DNA of 20,347 nt. Source: GCA-2733415 sp049609325 (GTDB taxonomy: Bacteria > Bacteroidota > Bacteroidia > Flavobacteriales > Flavobacteriaceae). The notes below the pieces were generated by a model. That model was given only the letters and a program-made list of their open reading frames with translations, did not search any database and was not told the origin of the DNA. A program made the position numbers and the translations under genes. Shown piece after piece: positions 15,139 through 20,347 of the stretch. Position 1 is the stretch's first letter. Every line of letters begins with the position of its first letter. Where the stretch lies: contig JBMYYK010000036.1 of the NCBI GenBank assembly GCA_049609325.1, positions 1-20,347 of the forward strand, written 5' to 3'.

Positions 15139-16317
15139 ATGAACGTAGGAATTATAGGTTCAGGAACTATGGGAAGTGGTATTGCTCAAGTAGCAGCTAC
15201 TTCAGGTTGTAAAGTAAAAGTTTACGATACCAAACAAGACGCTTTAGATAAGAGTAAAGCTAGCTTAGAAAAAATATTAAACAGACTAGTAGAAAAAGGA
15301 AGAATAGACGAGGCAGAAAAGTCAAGAATTCAGTCTAACATCTCCTATGTAGCTAATTTAAAAGAATTAGGAGATTCAAATCTTACTATTGAGGCAATTA
15401 TAGAAAACTTAGATATCAAGCAAAAAGTTTTTTCAGAGCTAGAAACCTATGTTTCAGACGACTGTATTATTGCATCTAACACGTCTTCATTATCTATTGC
15501 ATCAATCGCAGCTTCGTTACAAAAGCCAGAACGATGTGTGGGGATTCACTTTTTTAATCCAGCTCCATTAATGAAGTTGGTAGAGGTTATTCCAGCAGTT
15601 CAAACTTCAAAAGAAGTTTTAGAGAAATCAGTAGAAACAATAGATAGCTGGGAAAAAGTAGTAGCAGTAGCTAAAGATACTCCAGGGTTTATTGTAAATC
15701 GTGTAGCAAGACCTTTTTATGGAGAATCGCTACGTATTTACGAAGAAGGTTTAGCTGATTTCGCTACGATAGACTGGGCTTTAAAAAGCTTAGGTGGATT
15801 TAGAATGGGACCATTCGAGTTAATGGATTTTATAGGTAACGATGTAAATTATACGGTAACCGAAACGATATTTACTGCATTCTATTTTGATCCAAGATAT
15901 AAACCGGCTTTTACTCAAAAACGTTTATCTGAAGCTGGATACTTAGGAAGAAAGTCTGGAAAAGGGTATTACGAATACGACGAAAATGGAAAACGTATTG
16001 TCACCTCGAGCGCAGTCGAGAGGTCTCAAAAAGACGATGCTTTAGCTAAAACTATTTTTGATAGAGTATTGGTAATGTTAATTAATGAAGCAGCCGATGC
16101 GTTGTTTTTAAACATTGCTTCTGCAGCCGATATAGATAATGCAATGACCAAAGGAGTTAATTATCCTAAAGGATTGTTAGCTTGGGCAGATGAGAAAGGA
16201 ATTGATTGGTGTGTAGACCAACTAGACGCTATGTATAGCGAGTATCATGAAGATCGTTATAGATGTTCTCCGTTATTACGCAAAATGAAAAGAGAAGGAA
16301 AGCGATTTTTTGATTAA
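15139..16317 (+). CDS. paaH: 3-hydroxyacyl-CoA (3-hydroxyadipyl-CoA) dehydrogenase PaaH
   Basis: PaaH oxidises 3-hydroxyadipyl-CoA to 3-oxoadipyl-CoA with NAD. The 392-residue protein starts with a Rossmann motif, GIIGSGTMGSG (Gly7, Gly9, Gly12). The catalytic His137 lies in the GIHFFNPAPLMKLVEV segment, and tandem C-terminal 3HCDH domains follow, the second ending around MTKGVNYPKGLLAW. It is shorter than E. coli PaaH (about 475 residues), as I would expect for flavobacterial members. Odd point: residues 288-297 (VTSSAVERSQ) are encoded by a GC-rich palindromic repeat inserted in frame between the two C-terminal domains (see the repeat entry). Frame and flanks are intact, so the enzyme probably works. 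It could also serve general beta-oxidation as a 3-hydroxybutyryl-CoA dehydrogenase. Confidence 0.92.
   Translation: MNVGIIGSGTMGSGIAQVAATSGCKVKVYDTKQDALDKSKASLEKILNRLVEKGRIDEAEKSRIQSNISYVANLKELGDSNLTIEAIIENLDIKQKVFSELETYVSDDCIIASNTSSLSIASIAASLQKPERCVGIHFFNPAPLMKLVEVIPAVQTSKEVLEKSVETIDSWEKVVAVAKDTPGFIVNRVARPFYGESLRIYEEGLADFATIDWALKSLGGFRMGPFELMDFIGNDVNYTVTETIFTAFYFDPRYKPAFTQKRLSEAGYLGRKSGKGYYEYDENGKRIVTSSAVERSQKDDALAKTIFDRVLVMLINEAADALFLNIASAADIDNAMTKGVNYPKGLLAWADEKGIDWCVDQLDAMYSEYHEDRYRCSPLLRKMKREGKRFFD
15999..16028. repeat. Palindromic dispersed-type repeat inserted in frame within paaH
   Basis: The core is CTCGA (16005-16009), GCGCAG, TCGAG (16016-16020). Further partial pairing lies outside it: ACC before, GGT after with a two-base bulge, and TG/CA at the ends. 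It is markedly richer in G and C than its surroundings and uses codons rare in its neighbours (TCG, AGC, AGG). From memory, sequences with this GCGCAGTCGAG core are abundant dispersed repeats between genes in Flavobacteriaceae. Finding one inside a coding region, in frame, is unusual. Confidence 0.65.
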
Positions 16318-16344
16318 CGAATTAAAATTTTTTGATTTTTTCGA

Positions 16345-16362
16345 ATTAGTAATGATTAGTAA
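16345..16362. promoter_or_regulatory. Direct repeat ATTAGTAA, 10-bp period, upstream of the paaI promoter
   Basis: ATTAGTAA occurs at 16345-16352 and 16355-16362, exactly one helical turn apart. It ends 11 bases before a -7 element. Two identical 8-mers on the same face of the helix would suit an activator dimer. No regulator is known for it. Confidence 0.4.
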
Positions 16363-16373
16363 CCGACCTACAT

Positions 16374-16381
16374 TAATTTTG
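16374..16381 (+). promoter_or_regulatory. Candidate -7 promoter element before paaI
   Basis: TAATTTTG is a perfect TAnnTTTG match in the 238-base gap between paaH and paaI. No -33 TTG stands at the right distance. If used, it would give a leader of about 170 bases and start a separate transcript for paaI, the four-helix bundle gene, paaJ and paaZ. Confidence 0.4.
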
Positions 16382-16386
16382 TGTAA

Positions 16387-16402
16387 AACTTCATTTGAAG
16401 TT
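16387..16402. promoter_or_regulatory. 16-bp inverted repeat AACTTCA-TT-TGAAGTT at the candidate paaI transcription start
   Basis: Two perfect 7-bp arms with a two-base centre begin 6 bases after the -7 element. This position relative to the -7 element is nearly the same as that of the paaE operator, but the sequence is different. It may bind another repressor. It could also form a short RNA hairpin. Confidence 0.4.
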
Positions 16403-16503
16403 GGCGTAAAAAAAAATCCGTTTGTGATGAATTCCGATTTTATGAGGAAGAAGTTAGTGATTTTTTAGTCATTAAAAATAGAAGTTTAGCAGAAGAAATG
16501 TAA

Positions 16504-16536
16504 GTCTTGACTTTTTGATTCGTTTTGTGTCAAGAC
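16504..16536. repeat. Inverted repeat GTCTTGAC-N17-GTCAAGAC before paaI
   Basis: The 8-bp arms are perfect (16504-16511 and 16529-16536), and the loop is 17 bases. It ends 19 bases before the paaI start and could form a leader hairpin influencing translation. There is no T-tract, so termination is unlikely. The rest of the gap (16318-16555) shows no open reading frame of note. Confidence 0.45.
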
Positions 16537-16555
16537 AAAATGAATAATAGATAAT

Positions 16556-16960
16556 ATGACACCAAAAGAGATTGTACATAAAATGTATGATAACGATCCA
16601 TTTAGCAAATGGTTAGGTATAGAGATAGAGCAAATTTCTGAGGGAACTTGTAGCTTGTCTATGACCATTAAAAAAGATATGCTAAATGGTTTTGGAATTG
16701 CACATGGAGGTATTACCTACTCATTAGCAGATAGTGCTTTGGCATTTGCGGCTAATACTCATGGTAAGCAATCGGTTTCTATAGATACATCTATTAATCA
16801 TACAGAATCCTTAAAAGAAGGTGATAAGATTGTAGCAGTAGCTAAAGAAGAGTCATTAAAAAATAAATTCGGATTTTATAAAATAGAAATTAAACGAGAC
16901 GATACCATTGTTGCTTTGTTTAAAGGAACAGTATATCGTACCAATAAAGAGTGGGAATAA
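16556..16960 (+). CDS. paaI: Hotdog-fold acyl-CoA thioesterase PaaI
   Basis: PaaI hydrolyses phenylacetyl-CoA and ring-hydroxylated derivatives. By family knowledge this is a safety valve that frees CoA when the pathway stalls. The 134-residue protein matches the family in length and carries the active-site segment AHGGITYSLADSALAFA (His50, Gly51, Gly52, Asp59), which aligns with His52 and Asp61 of E. coli PaaI. The ATG at 16556 gives a typical N-terminus. It lies after the 238-base gap that may hold its own promoter, and before the four-helix bundle cassette. Confidence 0.93.
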   Translation: MTPKEIVHKMYDNDPFSKWLGIEIEQISEGTCSLSMTIKKDMLNGFGIAHGGITYSLADSALAFAANTHGKQSVSIDTSINHTESLKEGDKIVAVAKEESLKNKFGFYKIEIKRDDTIVALFKGTVYRTNKEWE

Positions 16961-17452
16961 AAGAAATTTAAATGTAAAACTGCAAAATGTAAATTTAAAA
17001 AGGAGTTGTGATGAAAAAATATGATTTAGAAGAAAGATTAATACAATTTTCAGCTAATGTTATTATTGGAGTGGCAACCTTAAAGAAGAGTTTTGCGTCA
17101 GAACATTTGACAAAACAATTGATTCGATCTGCAACATCGTCTGCATTGAATTATGGAGAAGCTCAAGCAGCTGAGTCAAAACGTGATTTTATTCATAAAA
17201 TGAAAATTTGTTTGAAGGAATTAAGAGAATCTCAAATAAATTTAAAAATATTAAAAGAAGCAGATTTAATCATAGATGATGAAAAAATGAAACCAATAAC
17301 TCAAGAATGCAACGAGCTAGTGGCTATATTTACATCAAGTATAAAAACAACTAAAGAAAAGTAAACCGAAAAATATAAAACCGTAAAATGTAAAATGATA
17401 AAGTAATTAAACTTTTGCCTTTTGCCTTTTACATTTAAAATTTTACATTTTA
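16961..17452. repeat. Four-helix bundle gene cassette with AT-rich inverted flanks
   Basis: The segment between the paaI stop and the paaJ start holds one gene and repetitive flanks. TTTAAATGTAAAA (16967-16979) recurs in reverse orientation as TTTTACATTTAAA (17427-17439). On both sides the repeat is flanked by related TGCAAAA/TTTTGCC words. The right flank has TTTTGCC twice (17413-17426) followed by TTTTACATTT twice over, and also a TAAAATGTAAAATG stretch near 17385. The right flank ends at the base before the paaJ ATG. No transposase is present, so if this is mobile it must be moved by something else. Confidence 0.5.
17011..17364 (+). CDS. Four-helix bundle protein (23S rRNA intervening-sequence protein family)
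   Basis: The 117-residue protein is all-helical and shows the hallmark residues of the family: LTKQLIRSATSSALNYGEAQAAESKRDFIHKMKICLKELRES in two parts, with a conserved arginine, the NYGEA motif and a KELRE-type ending. Proteins of this family were first found encoded in insertions of 23S rRNA genes, and in Bacteroidota they occur scattered between other genes. Their cellular role is not settled, though the fold suggests pentameric nucleic-acid binding. ATG 17011 is preceded by AGGAG (17001-17005), an unusually good Shine-Dalgarno for this genome; a GTG at 17008 is the alternative. It interrupts the paa operon between paaI and paaJ and has no known part in phenylacetate metabolism. Confidence 0.85.
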   Translation: MKKYDLEERLIQFSANVIIGVATLKKSFASEHLTKQLIRSATSSALNYGEAQAAESKRDFIHKMKICLKELRESQINLKILKEADLIIDDEKMKPITQECNELVAIFTSSIKTTKEK

Positions 17453-18664
17453 ATGGAAGCATATATCATAGATGGAGTACGTACTCCAATAGGAAAATAT
17501 AAAGGAACCTTATCACCTGTAAGAACAGACGATTTGGGGGCGTTGGTAATTAAAGAAGTTGCTGCTCGTAACACCAACATACCAACAGATGCTTATGACG
17601 ATGTTATTATGGGCTGTGCTAACCAAGCAGGAGAAGACAATAGAAACGTAGCACGTATGTCCTCATTATTAGCAGGATTGCCATATACAGTTCCTGGGGA
17701 AACAGTGAATAGATTATGTAGCTCTGGTTTGTCGGCTATTATTCATGCGAATAGAGCAGTAAAAGCAGGAGATGGTGATTTGTTTATTGCCGGTGGAATT
17801 GAGCATATGACACGCGGACCATACGCAATTGCTAAACCATCTAGTGCTTTTGGTGGAGATTCTAAAATGTACGATACTACTTTTGGTTGGCGTTTTGTCA
17901 ACAAGAAAATGCACCAGATGTACGGTACAGATGGTATGGGAGTTACTGCCGAGAATTTAGTAGAAAAATATAATATTTCTAGAGAAGATCAAGATGCTTT
18001 TGCCTACAGAAGTCAGATGAAAGCAACCAAGGCTCAAGAATCTGGTCGTTTAGCAAAAGAGATTGTAGCGGTAGAAATTCCTCAACGTAAAAAAGATCCA
18101 ATCATCTTTAATCAAGATGAGTTCATAAAGCCAACAACTACTCCAGAAGTATTAGCTAAGTTACGTCCGGCTTTCAAGAAAGAAAGAGGAAGTGTAACTG
18201 CAGGTAACGCGTCTGGATTAAATGATGGTGCTGCAGCAACTATTATTGCTTCAGAAGACGCAGTTAAGAAATACGGTCTAAAGCCAATGGCAAGAATTGT
18301 TAGTTCTGCCGTTGTGGGAGTAGAGCCAAGAATTATGGGTATAGGTCCTGTTAATGCTTCTAATAAAGCCTTAGAGAAAGCAGGATTAACTATGGATGAT
18401 ATGGATGTAATAGAGTTAAACGAAGCTTTTGCAGCTCAGAGTTTAGCTTGTATCCGTGAGTGGGGATTAGCAGATGATGATCCTAGAATTAACCCAAACG
18501 GAGGAGCAATAGCTATTGGTCATCCATTAGGAGTAACAGGAGCTAGAATTGCGTACTCTGCTGCTCTAGAGTTACAAGAAACAGGTAAGCGTTACGCCTT
18601 AATTACAATGTGTATTGGTGTTGGACAAGGGTATGCTGCTATTATTGAGAATGTGAATATTTAA
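17453..18664 (+). CDS. paaJ: 3-oxoadipyl-CoA/3-oxo-5,6-dehydrosuberyl-CoA thiolase PaaJ
   Basis: PaaJ performs two thiolytic cleavages in the pathway, yielding acetyl-CoA and finally succinyl-CoA plus acetyl-CoA. The 403-residue protein is a full-length thiolase: the nucleophile Cys89 in RLCSSGLSAI, His357 in NGGAIAIGHPLGVTGAR, and Cys387 in TMCIGVGQG. It also has the conserved EHMTRGPYA and GSVTAGNASGLNDGAAA segments typical of the PaaJ/PcaF group. The gene starts directly at the right edge of the four-helix bundle cassette and lies 17 bases before paaZ. A general acetyl-CoA C-acyltransferase role cannot be excluded, but the operon argues for PaaJ. Confidence 0.94.
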   Translation: MEAYIIDGVRTPIGKYKGTLSPVRTDDLGALVIKEVAARNTNIPTDAYDDVIMGCANQAGEDNRNVARMSSLLAGLPYTVPGETVNRLCSSGLSAIIHANRAVKAGDGDLFIAGGIEHMTRGPYAIAKPSSAFGGDSKMYDTTFGWRFVNKKMHQMYGTDGMGVTAENLVEKYNISREDQDAFAYRSQMKATKAQESGRLAKEIVAVEIPQRKKDPIIFNQDEFIKPTTTPEVLAKLRPAFKKERGSVTAGNASGLNDGAAATIIASEDAVKKYGLKPMARIVSSAVVGVEPRIMGIGPVNASNKALEKAGLTMDDMDVIELNEAFAAQSLACIREWGLADDDPRINPNGGAIAIGHPLGVTGARIAYSAALELQETGKRYALITMCIGVGQGYAAIIENVNI

Positions 18665-18681
18665 AAAGATCTTTTTTAAAA

Positions 18682-20347
18682 ATGAAATTACAATCATACA
18701 TTAACGGTCACTGGGTAGCAGGTCAAGGAGAAGGAACTCCTATGTTCGATGCTGTTACCGGAGATACTATTGGTTTTTCTTCTACAGAGGGGTTAGATAT
18801 TCCTGCAGTATTAGAATACGGTAGAACAAAAGGACAAGAAAAGTTACGCAAAATGACTTTTCAGGAGCGTGGTAACATGCTTAAGAAATTAGCGATGTAT
18901 TTAACTAAACGTAAAAATGACTTTTACGAAATTAGTTACCGTACAGGAGCTACTAAAGTAGATAGTTGGATAGATATAGAGGGTGGTTTTGGTAATTTAT
19001 TTGCCAATGCATCGTTACGTAAATTATTTCCAAATCAGCCTTTTCATGTAGAAGGGGACCCTATCGATTTATCTCGTGGAGGTCGATTTATGGCGCACCA
19101 TATTTTAGTTCCTAAAACAGGTGTAGCAGTTCATATTAACGCATTTAACTTCCCAATTTGGGGAATGTTAGAAAAATGTGCAGTAAACTGGATGGCAGGT
19201 ATGCCAGCAGTAGTATTGCCAGCACCTCAAACAGCGTATTTAACAGAGGCTGTTGTAAGAGTAATTGTAGATTCGGGTATTTTACCAGAAGGATGTTTAC
19301 AGTTACTAAGTGGTATGACGAAGAACATTTTAGATACGGTTGAGTCTCAAGATGTGGTAACTTTTACTGGTTCAGCTCATACGGGTAGATTGTTAAAAGC
19401 GCATCCTAGATTAACGAATGAAGCAGTTCCTTTTACAATGGAAGCAGATTCATTAAACTGTTCTATCTTAGGAGAAGATGCGGTTCCTGGAACTCCAGAG
19501 TTCGATTTGTTTGTTAAAGAAGTTCGCAAGGAGATGACGGTGAAGACTGGACAGAAATGTACTGCTATTCGTCGTATCATGGTTCCAGAAAACTTAGTAG
19601 AAGATGTTCAGATAGCTTTAGGAAAGCAGTTAGATAAAGTTACTATTGGTGATCCTCGTTTAAAAGAGGTGCGTATGGGTGCTCTAGTAAGTAAGGCGCA
19701 AGTACAAAGCGTAAAAGATCAAGTTGCCGAGTTAGCTAAGACTGCTCAAATAGTTTATGGAAATTTAGATACGGTAGAAACTATTGGTGCTGATGCAGAA
19801 AAAGGAGCTTTTATGAAGCCAATTTTAATGCGAGAAGATAATCCGTTTACTAATACTGCAGTACATGAGCTAGAAGCATTTGGTCCGGTAAGTACTATTA
19901 TGCCTTATAAAAATTTAGATGAAGCAATTACCTTAGCTCAAATGGGTAAAGGGTCGTTAGTATCATCTATTTTTACTTATGACGATACAATTGCTCGCGA
20001 TTATATTGTTGGAGCTGCATCACATCACGGACGTATTTTAGTAGGAAATAGAGAGAATGCTAAGGTAAGTACCGGTCACGGTTCTCCACTACCTCAGTTA
20101 ACACACGGTGGTCCAGGTAGAGCTGGTGGTGGTGAAGAAATGGGTGGAATGCGTGGTGTAAAGCATTATATGCAACGTTGCGCTATTCAAGGAACTCCAA
20201 CTACCTTAACAGAAGTTACTGGAATTTATCAGCCTAATGCCGATTATAAAGAAACAGATAAACATCCGTTTGCATATCATTGGGAAGATATTAAACCAGG
20301 TATGTCGTTAAAGACACATAAGCGTACCATTACCGATACTGATATTA
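18682..20347 (+). CDS. paaZ: Bifunctional oxepin-CoA hydrolase / semialdehyde dehydrogenase PaaZ, 3' end beyond the window
   Basis: PaaZ opens oxepin-CoA and oxidises the resulting aldehyde with NADP. The visible 555 residues cover the aldehyde dehydrogenase domain and the beginning of the MaoC-like hydratase domain; E. coli PaaZ has about 680 residues. The dehydrogenase active site is intact: Glu254 in FTMEADSLNC and Cys293 in KTGQKCTAIRR. HAFNFPIW-like (here HINAFNFPIW), FTGSAHTG and GGPGRAGGGEEMGG segments are typical for PaaZ. The hydratase domain starts around HPFAYHWEDIKPGMSLKTHKRT, and its catalytic residues lie outside the window. In my alignment the lysine that usually contacts the NADP ribose is Leu179 (AVVLPAPQT). 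The reading frame is open to the last base. Confidence 0.95.
   Translation, partial: MKLQSYINGHWVAGQGEGTPMFDAVTGDTIGFSSTEGLDIPAVLEYGRTKGQEKLRKMTFQERGNMLKKLAMYLTKRKNDFYEISYRTGATKVDSWIDIEGGFGNLFANASLRKLFPNQPFHVEGDPIDLSRGGRFMAHHILVPKTGVAVHINAFNFPIWGMLEKCAVNWMAGMPAVVLPAPQTAYLTEAVVRVIVDSGILPEGCLQLLSGMTKNILDTVESQDVVTFTGSAHTGRLLKAHPRLTNEAVPFTMEADSLNCSILGEDAVPGTPEFDLFVKEVRKEMTVKTGQKCTAIRRIMVPENLVEDVQIALGKQLDKVTIGDPRLKEVRMGALVSKAQVQSVKDQVAELAKTAQIVYGNLDTVETIGADAEKGAFMKPILMREDNPFTNTAVHELEAFGPVSTIMPYKNLDEAITLAQMGKGSLVSSIFTYDDTIARDYIVGAASHHGRILVGNRENAKVSTGHGSPLPQLTHGGPGRAGGGEEMGGMRGVKHYMQRCAIQGTPTTLTEVTGIYQPNADYKETDKHPFAYHWEDIKPGMSLKTHKRTITDTDI

Noticed and set aside
16318..16555. Possible decayed gene in the gap before paaI
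   Set aside because: Stops occur in all frames and no piece of translated sequence resembles a known protein; regulatory content explains the gap better.
16961..17452. Insertion sequence
   Set aside because: There is no transposase, and the inverted repeats are short, AT-rich and imperfect, so only a non-autonomous element is possible.
19158..19343. Open frame of 61 codons on the plus strand
   Set aside because: It is an out-of-frame shadow of paaZ, which is clearly the real gene through 18682-20347.

Overview
The window looks like a chromosomal segment from a member of the Flavobacteriaceae (Bacteroidota). The DNA is AT-rich, several genes are preceded by the Bacteroidota-type -7 element TAnnTTTG, and Shine-Dalgarno sequences are mostly absent. 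The gene content also fits: GSCFA protein, long aromatic amino acid hydroxylase, era/der and alaS/M23/MerR neighbourhoods, and a four-helix bundle (23S rRNA intervening-sequence family) protein. The species cannot be fixed from the sequence alone.

Region 1 (1-8125) is housekeeping. It holds the 3' part of an initiator tRNA-fMet with its terminator and the ribosome-assembly GTPases Era and Der, which flank an unrecognised two-helix membrane protein on the minus strand. A minus-strand pair follows (membrane-anchored M23 peptidase, then a MerR-like regulator), divergent from alaS, and then a GSCFA protein. Clear hairpin-plus-T-tract terminators follow the tRNA, der, alaS and the GSCFA gene.

Region 2 (8127-10580) holds an aromatic amino acid (phenylalanine 4-) hydroxylase with a long unassigned C-terminal half on the minus strand. 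It is divergent from a TetR-family regulator. The shared intergenic region carries a -7 element for the hydroxylase gene and two small inverted repeats.

Region 3 (10607-20347, open at the right end) is a phenylacetate degradation (paa) operon in the order paaE-A-B-C-D-G-H-I-[four-helix bundle gene]-J-Z. PaaABCE with the maturation factor PaaD epoxidise phenylacetyl-CoA. PaaG isomerises the epoxide to the oxepin, PaaZ opens and oxidises the ring product, and PaaJ and PaaH run the beta-oxidation-like end of the pathway. PaaI is a thioesterase that rescues stalled CoA esters. No separate paaF (hydratase) or paaK (ligase) is seen in the window. The upstream TetR protein is the obvious candidate repressor: an 18-bp perfect palindrome sits just after the predicted transcription start of paaE.

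The most unusual features are in the operon. (a) A GC-rich palindromic repeat resembling dispersed Flavobacteriaceae repeats lies in frame inside paaH and encodes about ten residues. (b) A four-helix bundle gene with AT-rich, partly inverted flanking repeats is inserted between paaI and paaJ and ends exactly at the paaJ start codon. (c) A 238-bp gap before paaI carries a -7 element, a 10-bp-spaced direct repeat and a 16-bp inverted repeat, suggesting a second regulated promoter. I saw no CRISPR array, transposase or prophage gene.
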